This document shows, piece after piece, positions 46,901 through 57,059 of a DNA stretch of 64,000 nucleotides. The position numbers were made by a program, and so were the translations under genes. A model generated the notes under the pieces. It made no database searches, was not told the DNA's origin, and saw nothing but the letters and a program-made list of their open reading frames with translations. Position 1 is the stretch's first letter. Every line of letters begins with the position of its first letter. Source of the stretch: Phyto melanocephala (lineage: Eukaryota; Arthropoda; Insecta; Diptera; Rhinophoridae); contig OW799234.1 in assembly GCA_941918925.1 (NCBI GenBank), positions 45,476,412-45,540,411 of the forward strand, written 5' to 3'.

Positions 46901-49900
46901 AAGGGTGGGTTAATTTTAAGGGCCGATGTTGATTTTGAATAAAACACAAATTATTTAGGAAATTATTACCATTTCTTTTTTAATGATAATGTTTGTATGG
47001 TTCAATTATGTGTTGAACAAAATATCGGCCAAATGGCCCCCGCGACCTCAACGGCACACCTCGATCCGATAGTCCAAATTTTCAATAACATTGCTGATGC
47101 TCAATTGTTTGGCACGATGATGAGTCGAAGTTGACTGTTTTTTTGCCACACTATCGTGAAAAACAGGAATGCTTCTCATTTAACGAATTAAGAAGGCATT
47201 CATAGATGCTCTAACATTTTATACAGACCTGGGGCCGAATTACGGCCATCGATATCGATCGAAATTTTACTCGAACGATCGAGTACGCTGTGCTTTAGGT
47301 ATAGAGATTCTAATAAGAGTTTTCAAATTTCGATCACGTTCGAGTGCCGTAATTCGGCCTCTGTTTTAAATTTAAAATTTAACCACCCTCTACAAAGAAA
47401 GTTATGTATATTTTATTATAAAGAGATTATTCCAAGCGATTAACAAAATAATAATTATTGTGCTTTAAATGTACACAAAATTGGTGGTGGGTATAAAAGA
47501 TTCGGCACAGCCGAATATAGTGCTCTTACTTGTTTTTCTTCATAAAGATACAAACTGACTGACCCGGTGAACTTCGTAAAGCATCAGAACGAATAAATGT
47601 TGTGTTTACTTATTAGTTAGCTTAGTTAAACTATATTTTGTATAAATATCAAATGAATAATAAATAATTTCTGTTTAACCATTTGCTAGTTGTCGATGTA
47701 CTTTATGAAAGGATTTTTTGATAAACGATATTTTTCGTTTTTGTTTTTTGGTGTGAAACGAACAAAGTATGTAAAGGCTCCGCCAAATAACTTTTTTTTT
47801 TAAATGCTATAAAAAGGTGTAGCTTCGGCTGTGTGGCACGTAGCGCCGTCCTGTTGAAACCAAATGTTGCAAATATCCTCCTCTTCAATTTTTGTGAACA
47901 AAGATTCGTTCAACATGGCCCGATAACTATCGCCATTGACTACGGCCACTTCTTGCTCATTTTCGAAGAAAAATGGCTCAACTATGCCTCTGGACCAAAA
48001 TCCCCTCCAAACAGTGACTCGTTTTGGGTGTATCGGCTTTTTAATGTATGCGTGCGGGTTTTCTGTGCCCTAAATGCGACAATTTTGCTTGTTTACATAC
48101 CCGCCAAGATCAAAATGAGCTTCATCTGAAAAGAAAGAAAAATCGGCCAGAGTAATGTCGCAATATTTCCCAGCGTTGTTCAAGCGTATACACAACCATA
48201 TTCGTTCAGCGGAAGGATAAAACTAATTATCTGTCAAATCAGACATGAGCTAAGTGTTACCATTCACGAAATAAGCACTAGTTGAAAAAAAAAAAAACGT
48301 TAGATGGCGGACCCTTTATATGGTTTAACTATGGGTAAGGCATTCAAACAATGAAAGGATTGGCTTTAAATTTTGTTGATCGTGATGGTGAATACAAGTA
48401 GAATCGAAATATTTGTTTTAACTCGATTGGCATATCGGTTGGGATCTAAAACAATTTTCGAAATGTTAGAAAGTCAGTTAAATAGTTGGCATCTTCGCCT
48501 TTATTGGTTGCATTTGTTGATAAATTTAAAGGATTACAGTGAACTAACAACTTGAATTTGAATTGTGAATCTTAAGTGATCAACATATGTATTTGTTATT
48601 CACAACATAAATTGCTCGTTCACTCACTAAAAAATCACTGCGCATATCTTTTCTCCGTGAATACGTATTCATCGCAGACAATGATCTTATTTGCTTCTAA
48701 AACTTTGATCAATTTAATTTCGTCAACACTAAAGTGTTTTGTTTCTATAAGCGTTAAGCCTATAGTACATGAAATATAAAAAGCCACATGCACATGTGGG
48801 TTTGACGTCACTAAAACGTTTAGCACTTTGTTAAATTTTTTAAACAGCCGTAGTAGCTGCAGGCGGTAAGATTTTGATTATACACGAAATGTATTTTTGT
48901 TCAAAAATGCAAATGAAACACATATGGCGGAAGCGGATACATGTACGGTTTATAATAACGTCAAAATTACGTTACAGCCGCATGCGTATGTGGCTTTTTA
49001 CATTTCGTGTACTAACGGCTTAACGCTTCTCACTTTTCATATCAAAAAATCGGTTTAGTAGAGGTAGTTCGAAATTATATTATGACGGTATCCTTTTCAA
49101 GTAAAAAATTTTACAGACGTAGTGAAAAAAACTATTAACTTTGTAAAGGGTGGTCCAACCATAATGCACCATGTTAATTTTGAGTCACGCCTTAACTTTA
49201 AGTTTTTTTGCCTACTTGATTTGACATTTCTTTGTTTCAGTGTTTGACAAATTCAACCATTGAGAGGTACACAATTGAGCAGAGCGTTAAGATTGTTGAA
49301 GCCTTTTACGAAAACGGGCATTCAAATCAAAATACATTTCGTGCACTTTGCAATTTTTTGGTCAGAATTTGGGCACATTTTAGTAAACCAGGTCTGTAGG
49401 AAATGTGGAAATGTCTGTGCATGCTGGCCTAGTTTGTTCTGCGTCCACCTCAACTAGTCGTTGTGCCCAACAACTGAACATCACTGATACGAATTTTAAA
49501 TAAATTTCACAATACCAACGCATTTTTACTTTTTTTTCACTATTGGTCTTCTTTTAGTAATAGTTTTAAGAGAGCAAGCCGCAGCTGCTTTTGCACTTTC
49601 ACGCATTTCTCCCGGCTTTTTTTTTATACTCTGCACACAGAAGTGAAAAAGGGTATATAGAGACTTGGCATTCCGTGTGAAATTTCAACAATTTTCATTT
49701 CCAACCCCATAAAGATAAAGTTTATATTTTCTGAAAGCTTATGAATAGGGGAGTCGATTAGCTTATCTGTTAGTCTGTCCGTGTGTATGTTGAAACCAAC
49801 TTTTTGGAGCCCCCCGACTTTAATTTTTTTCTGTGTATTTGTGAAAAATTTTAAATAATTATAGATTTTATTAAAATAAAAAAAATGTCATTGAATGAAA

Positions 49901-52900
49901 ATGATTAATACACTAATAGAGAAACATTTTAAATATTTTCTGTAATTGAGAATTTTATGGATTTTTAAAATGAGTTATTAGAAACAAGTAAGAGAACTAT
50001 ATTCCGCTGTGCCGAATCTTTTATACCCACCACCAATTTCGTGTACTTTTATAGCACAAAATGTATAATCGTAGCCACCTTTTTATTTCCCGGGATCTCG
50101 AAAAATAATCCCGGGAAATCGGGAAGATTAAATAACTCAAATTCCCGGAAAATAATCCAATTTATAGCACAAAATGTATTTATTTGTTGTTAACAGTAAT
50201 CGCTATGCAATAATATCTTTATACTAAAATATGTATCACTTTCATTGTATAACTTCGATATGCTAGTAAAATGTTTTCGTAAATTTAGTCTTTCAATGAA
50301 AGTGGGCGTTAAGTTAGGCGTGTCAATAAAGTTTCTGCTAGTAAATACAACTTAGATATTTCAATATAGTCTTTTATTTTTCCAAAAACTTTGTCAATAG
50401 AGAAATTAAATATATGAATTTGAGATAAAACGTTATATGGGAGGTTGGCGTGTCACATTTATTTTTCGTTAGTACAAAGCCTTTAACCAAAAATCAATGT
50501 TTGTAAAATTTCAGTATCGTACATCTAGTTTTGTCAGTTTTATTAGGTTTTAAATTTTAAATACACTGTGCGGTATAAATTTTCGTACATTTTGATCTAT
50601 AACTCCTTTCCTAATGCATAGATTTAAGCAATTTTTAGGGATAACTAATTGTTTTGACTCGGGAAATATATATTCGGAGTTTCATGACTGTACGTTAATG
50701 CGTTTGGACATAATTGCATTTTATTCGATGTGCGAATGACACGGTTTTTTCGACCTACTCTTGCTTTACGAGCTATAACTCTCTTCCTAATATTCCGATT
50801 TAGCCCATTTTCAATACCAAAAAAAAAAACTTGTCTATAAGAAAGATTCCGGCAAAATCTGAGCCCCCTAACTTTTTTGGTGCGACCTCTATCGTGCTTT
50901 CAACAGACGGACGGACATAGCTAGATCGTCATAAAATCAAACCCCCAATTCAGTATATCGATGCCTTACTTCCTCAACCTCGTATCTTAAAAAATAAAAT
51001 TTTTCAGGAGAGACAAAAAAAAAACGGTTCATCTTTTTATACTTCGGTGTTTGGTTAAAAGTTTAAATGCAATTATTAAGGAATTGGTTGTATTTATGTA
51101 TATTAGTAGTAATAATATACTAATCTTTTTTAGTTAAAGCATAAAGCAATCGTATGATATGAAAAATTCAAAACCGTATTTTTTAAGATACGAGGTTGAG
51201 GAAGTAAGGCATCGATATATATACTTAATGGTGTCTAAAATGGATATTTCGATGTGTTATTTACAAACGGAATGACAAAATGAATATACCCCCACCACTT
51301 TTTTGTTGGCGGGTATAAAAATAATGGCAAGGCATATCCATAAGGTATATGCAACGGCGAATTGATACAACAAAGCAACTTTTCATGAGATGTTTTATGT
51401 CAAGGCCAATTCGTATATCAGGGATGGAAAAGTTGTTTTTACATATTAAATATAATAAAATCTGATTAAAAAAAGGATATAATTGTTTGAAACACATTTT
51501 TAATGACGCAAAAGCAACAAATACACATACATACACATACACATTATTATCAAAAAAGTACACGTAAGTTAATTGTTTAATACAGAATTTAAAATCACAT
51601 TTCCCTTTCCTGCATTAATAAGGCAAATTCAACCAATTTTGACATAAAGTCTACCCATCAGCTGGGCTGATAATTTCACCTGTATGAATTCGCCTTGAAT
51701 AATGGGAATAGTTTTCATCGATGCCAGCAATTGAGAAGATTAAAATTGATAAGATTCCATAGAATTTTTTAATGAGAAATCGCGTAATGAAACCTCTAAT
51801 ACAAATACTTTTGTTTTTATTGTATTGTATTTTTTTTTTTTTTTTTTTTGTTTTGTTATTGACAAATCAGAATTATATTGAATTTAATTACCTTTCATAT
51901 TTGTTTGTAATATGAGCTACATAAAGACGTAAATATATGATTTTGTAATTGTCTTTTAATAATATAGATACTCGTGTTACAAATTGTATTAAGTATGTTT
52001 ATTGTTGCACACATCATATAAAATTGATTCAATGAACAGAGAAATAAAAATAATGTTAAAGCATTTTTAAACTTTTGTAAAAAACATTAAACTTATTTAT
52101 TTTGACATGTGCAATATAGTGTTTATACGAGTTGAAATTCATAATTTAATAAAATGAGTTCAAAATTCACAAACCTTATTTCAAACAATATCGATTGTGT
52201 TACTGTAAAATCTGAAAGTGCTGTAAACTTGTTGTTAGAAACTAATACAGAGATACAACTTTATTTCATATTGTGTTGAAATGTTGTATTGAATTTCATT
52301 TATCCATAGCAAAAAAGAGAAGGAAAGTTGCTTATTTATATTTTATATATAAGTAAAATTGATAATAATAAAAGAAGTTATAATGTTTTAAAAATAATGT
52401 ATTTGTTTAGTTAAACTCATTAATTTTTAAGTCGATATCAAATGAAAAAGTGTTCGTTTTATTAAATTTAAATACAAAAAACAAAATTAATGGAATGGGA
52501 TTAAATAACAAGATTTAGCAAGCTCGACGACCGATCACTTCAGCCCACGACTGACTACTGCAAAAAATGACACTCTCCTTAACAAGTGATTTTTTTTTCA
52601 ACTTTGTTAGAAGACCTCTCATATGTTGATACCAGGGTTCACTTATCGATCCCAGCTGACTATTTTTTGGGGGGGACCAGAATATGTCAAGCACCATATA
52701 TAAAAACATATTTCAGTGCAAACCACATATAAAAAAGAGAGACGAAAAGTTCTGTCCGTCTAGTTAATACATACTTAGCATTAGCCATCTTTGCACCTGA
52801 CTCTAGCTTTACCTGTATTATAATTTGACATTTTAAATGTTTTTTTTTATAAAAGTCCATTTGAAAACATTGAGCTGCCTAAAATTTACACTAGATGCCA

Positions 52901-55761
52901 TAAGCCCATTTCTCCTTAGTCTCCGTCGCCCAAAATACTGCCCTTGCTAGTTTCTCTGTTGACAATGAAATGATGTGAATGATTACATTAACACGATTAA
53001 TTTATAACAGTGGCAACAAAAATAAATAATAAACAACGTTCAACATTTTTGGCATGCCTCCTCAAATATTCTAAATAAATTTGAAAACTGCTTTTAGATT
53101 TGCTGTATCGCTGAAAATCACAAGCATGGTACAATCATCAGGTAGGTTGTTGGAAAACGACGACTTAAATGTCAAAAAGCAAATGTGTGTGCGTGTTTTT
53201 TTGGCGGTAGAATATATACGTACACAATATATACACATACATAAACAAAATTTGTCATTTTAGTTAAACCTTAAGGTAGAGAAAAAAAAATCAGCTGTTT
53301 TAGTGAGACTACCTGATAATTGTACCATGATCACAAGTTGCTGTAATGCTCTAAACACATAGACGACAGCAAGCAGCAATATGTCAAAAACAAAATCCAT
53401 GTGTTTAAATGAAAACGATTATTTTGACGGCAGCACGACTGCACAACAGCATTTGCTGCTGCTGCCAAATTAGGATATTTTCTATTTTGACGGGCAGCAA
53501 GAAACAAATATAGTGTTGCCATTATATATATTAAATTGGAAGCAAAAAACAAAAACTTATTTTTGATATTAAACATAAAAGAACATTACAAAAACACTAT
53601 AAAGAAATAAATTTGTGCTTTTATAGTTTTTTCGTGATGTTATTACATTTTTTATCAATGACTTTAATATTATTCATCCCTGAAAATTTGTATTGCTAAA
53701 ATACACATCAGCTGATTATTATGTTGTTGCTGTCTTCAAAATAATTATGAAGCTGACTTCAGAGCAGCATTTGAAGCCGTAAAGTTGTGAAGTCTGCTGG
53801 CGTCTATGTGTTTATAGCTTAAAAGGTAAAATCTTATACGATGGCATATAACATACGCGTTTGCCCATGGAAACCGCAGAAATATGCACTGTGGTACATA
53901 CAAAAGTTTAAAAAAGAGATTTTCTTTATTTTGTATATGAAGGCAAATCAAAGTTCCATTAATTCGATTCGAGAGAAACTAAAGAAAAGCTGAACAAAAT
54001 TCTGATTATATTCCTTTAAAACGTAAGTTAATTTAGTGACATGCCAGAATGCTAATATTATTACAAGATAAATTAATTACTTACATTTTTAGAGCAACAT
54101 AAAAATTGTTTTTCTCATAAATGAAAAGGATAAAAATCATTTAAAAAATTTTGAAAAAACTATTATACATTTCGATGAAGCAAAGAGCTAAATCTAGTGC
54201 TTAGTTTGTAATGCATATCTGGTCCGTAAGCTCTACTTCTTAGAAAGAGTTAAAATGACGCTAAATTGTTTGCAAGCTTTTGGTGGTGCAAAACATAAAA
54301 TCTCATTTTGAATAGGTCAAACAAAAACGATTCAAATGATAAGTGTGAAAATTGTTTTACTGCAATTAAAAAGAAACACATTCAATTTATTTTATTAAAT
54401 TTTTAATAAATTATTTAACAATTAATTTTACAAAAAATTTCTTTTTCGAATATGTATTTGTTTTTGATTTCTATAATGTGCATTAATTTTTATTTTATTT
54501 TATTTTTTTTTTATTTTCTTTTCGTAGACCATTTGTCGTAATTTTTTCTTGTATAAACAAAATTAAAAAAATTGTCTTTGTGCATGATGTAATCATAAAT
54601 CAATACACCTTTAGATAACTTTTCCATAAAGGTTTAAATCAAAGTCAAATCTTAACTTTTATTTTATATTATTTTCTTGCAGACTGTCTACATGGCCACA
54701 ACAGTACCACAGAATATAAAAGGTAATAAAATTGCTGGACGTCATACGCCCACAAGAAGTAGTTTGCGGCACAGTCGAATGCTGGTGGTAAATAATAAAA
54801 ATTATGAAGGTACATTTTAAATTCTAATACACACATACATACATACATATGTATGTAAATATGTGTCAGGTGTGATAATGTCTTAAACAAAAGAAAATTA
54901 CTTTTTTCGCTTCTAGAAATCCAACATCCCAATCCCATGGGTTTTCGACAGCCAAATCTTGCCCGCTGCTTATTAATATTACAAATTGTCATTGGTATTT
55001 TATTGTTAAGTCTATCAATATGGATAGTATTTCTAACACCGAATGCACCAGTACAAGATAATCCATATTGGTGCGGTTTAATGGTGAGTGAACAGTATAA
55101 TTGATTTGGAGTTATAATGATGATTTTACTGATGTAATTTTAATTGCAGTTGTTAATTACGGGTATTATAGGTTTAATTGTGATACGTTATCAACGCATC
55201 AAGCGTGCTAAGGCTCGAGAGCATTGTTTTATGTTCTTGCGTATGAAATCCTATGTGCTTTCTTTGCTGTCCATTTTGTTGTGCTGTGTAGCGTTAATAT
55301 TTGCCGCTATACATTATTGTCGCCTCACGGCAGCGGATACAAAATGTAAAAGCATGCATCTTTTAGTCGAACATGGTTCATGTGTTTGCACTTTTAATAG
55401 CCCGCTTCCAGTAAATACAACAGAACCATTATTAAACGATTCGATATCATATGATGAAGATGACACAAGCCAAATAACTGACAACAGTTACAATGTAGAA
55501 TACCGGTAAGTTTGCGAAATTTTTATTTTTTCACTCTAGAAGTAAAAACAATTGAATGAAATAAAATTAAATCTAAATTATTGAAATTTCAGCGACTTAA
55601 GTTGCCAAGAAGTTACCGGACCTTGGACCTCCATTTTGTGTCTATCATTCATAATTAATTCATTGGGTTTTTTAATATCTTTGGTGTATATTATTCTATT
55701 AGCCTGCTGTCGAAGTTCATCAAAACGTCTTTATACAACCGTCCGTACGAGTACCTTTTAA
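42809..55761 (+). CDS. Sarcospan-like four-transmembrane protein (five coding exons)
   Basis: Joined exons 42809-43978, 54683-54809, 54917-55083, 55150-55505 and 55593-55761 give 662 codons plus TAA. Every junction is GT-AG and keeps frame (phases 0, 1, 0, 2). The first ~390 residues are Asn/Gln/Thr-rich with a PDLPPKP SH3-ligand-like site. Residues ~447-644 hold four hydrophobic segments (447-472, 483-502, 523-545, 618-644) with a Cys-bearing, N-glycosylation-site-bearing loop between the third and fourth. LARCLLILQIVIGILLLSL, NPYWCGLM, HYCRLT and DLSCQEVTGPW resemble sarcospan, a membrane partner in the dystrophin-glycoprotein complex; the match is from memory of human sarcospan (~243 aa). 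The long N-terminus is extra. The start is the first in-frame ATG; an upstream exon is possible because the frame stays open to 42733. Confidence 0.8.
44130..44760 (+). mobile_element. DINE-1-like element, subfamily B, 5' part
   Basis: Starts TTTTATACCCGCCACCAAAA, then GTGGGGGTATATTCATTTTG, AGACCCCATAAAGTATATAT, GTCCGTCCGTTTGTCCGTCT and AGCACGATAGAGGTCGCACC. It breaks off after a GTGCCACGCCCAC box. No minisatellite expansion. Confidence 0.88.
44870..45182. mobile_element. PIF/Harbinger-like MITE
   Basis: Ends AGGCCATGACTGACTATC and GATAGTCAGTCATGGCCT, with TAA duplicated on both sides (44867-44869 and 45183-45185). A 3-bp TAA target is the PIF/Harbinger (Tourist) signature. 313 bp, non-coding. 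Confidence 0.85.
45476..45960. mobile_element. Mariner family C, left-end fragment
   Basis: AAAGGGTGGTTAAATTTTAA then GGGCCACAGGGTGATGC matches the left end of the nested copy at 46901. No right end or coding block was found before the next DINE-1-like copy at 45957, so only the first ~50 bp are firm. Confidence 0.5.
46901..47390 (-). mobile_element. Mariner family C, nested in the DINE-1-like copy
   Basis: AAGGGTGGGTTAATTTTAAG at the left and TTTAACCACCCTC at the right, with TA at 46899-46900 and 47391-47392. Minus-strand coding near 47100-47010 reads IENFGLSDRGVPLRSRGPFG, a worn form of the mariner C-terminus (..VCRxxRGGHLxDI). The uninterrupted target is visible in the paralogous element at 17164-17181. 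Confidence 0.85.
47231..47361. repeat. Palindromic MITE (GGGGCCGAATTACGGC family), copy 2
   Basis: GGGGCCGAATTACGGCCATC to GTGCCGTAATTCGGCCTC, ~131 bp, in reverse orientation to the copy at 12425-12550. It lies inside the mariner, itself inside a DINE-1-like copy, inside the sarcospan-like intron. Confidence 0.8.
47774..48316 (-). mobile_element. Mariner family A (IS630/mariner type), both ends, decayed transposase
   Basis: AAGGCTCCGCCAAATAAC at the left and AGATGGCGGACCCTT at the right, flanked by TA. On the minus strand it reads DEAHFDLGGYVNKQNCRI, GTENPHAYIKKPIHPKRVTV, then GFWSRGIVEPFFFENEQEVA, NGDSYRAMLNESLFTKIEEE and FQQDGATCHTAE, with frame breaks. The first and second DDE aspartates lie in DEAHF and FQQDGA. 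The N-terminal DNA-binding part is missing. The sister copy at 5148-5401 is shorter. Confidence 0.85.
48745..49028. repeat. MITE with ~45-bp imperfect inverted ends
   Basis: AAGCGTTAAGCCTATAGTAC, ATGAAATATAAAAAGCCACA at the left, with the complement TGTGGCTTTTTACATTTCGT, GTACTAACGGCTTAACGCTT at the right. A TTAA occurs at matching positions (48754-48757, 49020-49023) but lies inside the repeat, so a piggyBac-type TTAA duplication is possible, not shown. Confidence 0.75.
49146..49510 (+). mobile_element. Mariner family B, 5' part with transposase start
   Basis: AAGGGTGGTCCAACCATAAT after TA, then at 49258 the transposase start reads TIERYTIEQSVKIVEAFYEN, GHSNQNTFRALCNFLVRI, with later traces (STSRCAQQLNITDT, ~49450). 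EAFYENG..N..TFRAL is the first helix-turn-helix of mariner transposases. Truncated before the catalytic domain. Confidence 0.8.
49622..49822 (+). mobile_element. DINE-1-like 5' fragment, subfamily A
   Basis: TTTTTTTATACTCTGCACAC, AAAAAGGGTATATAGAGACT, CAACCCCATAAAGATAAAG, GGGGAGTCGATTAGCTTATC and TAGTCTGTCCGTGTGTATGT, then AGCCCCCCGACTTT, where it stops. Confidence 0.8.
50067..50160. mobile_element. 94-bp insertion with a 19-bp target duplication
   Basis: TTTATAGCACAAAATGTAT is present exactly at 50048-50066 and 50161-50179. The insert between contains inverted CCCGGGA boxes (TTTCCCGGGATC, ATCCCGGGAAAT, ATTCCCGGAAAAT). The duplication length fits target-primed retrotransposition better than a cut-and-paste element. 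Family unknown. Confidence 0.7.
50956..51217. repeat. MITE with ~40-bp exact inverted ends
   Basis: TATCGATGCCTTACTTCCTC continuing AACCTCGTATCTTAAAAAAT at the left, with the complement at the right ending GAAGTAAGGCATCGATA. It sits within the DINE-1-like copy between CAGTA and TATATAC, consistent with a TA target. 262 bp, non-coding. Confidence 0.88.
51620..51697. repeat. Decayed copy of the CAAGGCGAATTC MITE
   Basis: AAGGCAAATTCAA at the left and TTCACCTGTATGAATTCGCC, TTG at the right. Shares CATCAGCTGGGCTGAT-like inner sequence with the CAGCTGATGCTCAGCTGATC segment of 39566-39756. Shortened to 78 bp. Confidence 0.65.
53125..53329. mobile_element. hAT-type MITE (CATGGTACAATCATC), copy 1
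   Basis: CATGGTACAATCATCAGGTA and TACCTGATAATTGTACCATG ends, 205 bp, with exact 8-bp duplication ATCACAAG at 53117-53124 and 53330-53337. Copy 2 lies at 58430-58671. Confidence 0.92.
53351..53815. repeat. MITE with TAAACACATAGACG ends
   Basis: CTAAACACATAGACGACAGC at the left and GCTGGCGTCTATGTGTTTAT at the right. Inner sequence is rich in GCAGCA/CTGCTG. A lone end of the same family is at 25976-25992. No firm target duplication. Confidence 0.65.
54683..54809 (+). CDS. Sarcospan-like gene, exon 2
   Basis: TVYMATTVPQNIKGNKIAGR, HTPTRSSLRHSRMLVVNNKN, YE. Acceptor TTTTCTTGCAG, donor GAAG|GTACAT. Basic, hydrophilic link between the low-complexity region and the first membrane span. Joins exon 1 in phase 0. 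Confidence 0.8.
54917..55083 (+). CDS. Sarcospan-like gene, exon 3 (first transmembrane span)
   Basis: EIQHPNPMGFRQPNLARCLL, ILQIVIGILLLSLSIWIVFL, TPNAPVQDNPYWCGLM. Acceptor TTCGCTTCTAG, donor ATG|GTGAGT. The 106-bp intron before it contains an (ATAC)n run. The NPYWCG turn precedes the second span, which continues in exon 4. Confidence 0.88.
55150..55505 (+). CDS. Sarcospan-like gene, exon 4 (spans 2 and 3, extracellular loop)
   Basis: LLITGIIGLIVIRY completes span 2. QRIKRAKAREHC is a basic cytoplasmic turn. YVLSLLSILLCCVALIFAAI is span 3. The loop after it has HYCRLT, TKCKS, GSCVC, and NTT and NDS glycosylation sequons. Acceptor TTTTAATTGCAG, donor CCG|GTAAGT, phase 2. Confidence 0.88.
55593..55761 (+). 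CDS. Sarcospan-like gene, exon 5 (last span and stop)
   Basis: DLSCQEVTGPWTSILCLSFI, INSLGFLISLVYIILLACCR, SSSKRLYTTVRTSTF, TAA. Acceptor TGAAATTTCAG. An AATAAA at about 55899 could serve as the polyadenylation signal. Confidence 0.88.
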
Positions 55762-56176
55762 GCTTAATCTAATGTTAATTAATTTTAACACAAACATTAT
55801 TAATTTAGTTGTAAAAAAAATACATTTTATTAAACAGTTTTATATGTTTTCATATACAATGTTACATATATAAAAAGTTTTACTTTAGTACTTAATTTAA
55901 ATAAATTGAACAAATTAACTTTATTTTTACAAAATAAACATAGATTTTATTTTAAAAGAAAATGTAATTCCTGCTAATAAAAAGTCTTCAGCGAGATACA
56001 TAAGCTAAAAAATAAATTGCATCTATTATGTATGTGTAACATGTGCTGTACATACATACATACATACAAAACGATTTTGAATTTTTTTATTTGAATATTT
56101 GAACAACTTATATTGCTAAAAATGCATTTGAACATTTGAAAAGGTTCTTATGTATGTATATTGAAATGGTAGTAAA
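55762..56176. other. 3' flank of the sarcospan-like gene
   Basis: AT-rich, with AATAAA motifs near 55899 and 55931 and an (ATAC)n run near 56055. No gene. Confidence 0.55.
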
Positions 56177-56963
56177 GCGAGTTTTTATAGAGGTACATAT
56201 AAAACTCTGAAATGGAATAAAACAAAGATGAATTTTTTAAAATGAAATGAAATTTACTTCATTCCAAAGATAATCTTCTGTCATTATAATCTAATTTAAA
56301 TTTGACTTTTGGCATATATATGACCACCACGGCTAACTCGAACGTAGTCTAATTTGTAGGTCCAAAGTTGTTTGTCTTTTTCCAAAACTTTTGGCCTTAT
56401 ATTGGCAATAACGCGGAGAATAATATTCTTCAAGGAGTCAATCGTTTCGGAATTAGGAGCGCAGACTGCCGACTTTACGTGTTCTTACAGAAAATAGTCT
56501 AGCGGCGTTAAATATCTCGATCTTGGAGGCCAATTCAGAGGTCTGAAACCTGAAACTATACGGTTACCAAATGTTTTCTTTAATAAATCAATTGTGGTCT
56601 TGTTAAAGCCACAGCTCTTGTACGTCATGGATGTTCAACTGGTGAACGAAAAGGTCAGTAATCAGCGGCCACGATTGAATGTAACGTTCTGACCAGCATC
56701 GTCTTTAAAGAATTGCGAACCTATGATTTCACCAGCCCATAAACACACACCAGACAGTCAGTTTATTTAAATGTAAGTAACATACACTTGAGATTATAAT
56801 CACACCAAATACGATAGTTTTGTTTATTGACGTATCCGTTTATTGCGTCAATTCAAGATAAAATGCAAAACCAAACTAAACCACTTGACAGCCGACAAAA
56901 TGGTCGCTTGTTAAAAAATTTTACCATTTTAAAGTTCCATACCTCTATAAAAAACATCCGTTA
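56177..56963 (-). mobile_element. Mariner family D, decayed copy with transposase C-terminus
   Basis: Inverted ends GTTTTTATAGAGGTAC (left) and TACCTCTATAAAAAACATC (right). The minus strand reads SMTYKSCGFNKTTIDLLKKT, FGNRIVSGFRPLNWPPRSRY, LTPLDYFL, EHVKSAVCAPNSETIDSLKN, IRPKVLEKDKQLWTYKLDYV and RVSRGGHIYAKSQI, with frame breaks. WPPRSxxLTPLDYFLW and RxSRGGH are mariner transposase landmarks; the LTPLDYF Asp is the third catalytic residue. It lies between the two convergent genes. Confidence 0.85.
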
Positions 56964-57059
56964 CAACTAAATTTTGCTTAATTATACATATGTATGTTTG
57001 TATATATATAAATGACATTGGATTTGTATGAATAATAAGCGGTTTTAATTATTTTAAAC

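Larger units (their letters stand above)
45957..47533 (+). mobile_element. DINE-1-like element, subfamily B, carrying nested insertions
   Basis: Starts TTTTTATACCCGCAAACAAA. It contains four GCCCAC / GTGACACGCC boxes spaced ~130 bp and TATCGAAGTTATA, and is interrupted by a mariner at 46901-47390. It continues CAAAGAAAGTTATGTATATT and ends GGTGGTGGGTATAAAAGATT, CGGCACAGCCGAATATAGTG, CTCTTACTTGTTTTT. The start lacks the minisatellite part. Confidence 0.88.
49981..51320 (-). mobile_element. DINE-1-like element, subfamily B, with two insertions
   Basis: The plus strand runs from GAAACAAGTAAGAGAACTAT, through GTGCCGAATCTTTTATACCC, TGCTAGTAAAATGTTTTCGT, several GTGGGCGT / GGCGTGTCA boxes, and CAACAGACGGACGGACATAG, to CCCCCACCACTTTTTTGTTG and GCGGGTATAAAAA. 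Its uninterrupted length is ~1 kb after removing the inserts at 50067-50160 and 50956-51217. Confidence 0.9.
43979..54682 (+). other. Intron 1 of the sarcospan-like gene (10.7 kb)
   Basis: Starts GTAAGA and ends TTATTTTCTTGCAG. At least fourteen separate mobile-element insertions or fragments lie in it, listed individually. The rest (45187-45474, 48317-48745, 51700-53124, 53816-54682) is AT-rich filler with no coding exon that I can support. Confidence 0.75.

Noticed and set aside
48754..49023. piggyBac-type TTAA duplication around the MITE
   Set aside because: Not accepted as proven, because inverted similarity continues outside the TTAA on both sides.
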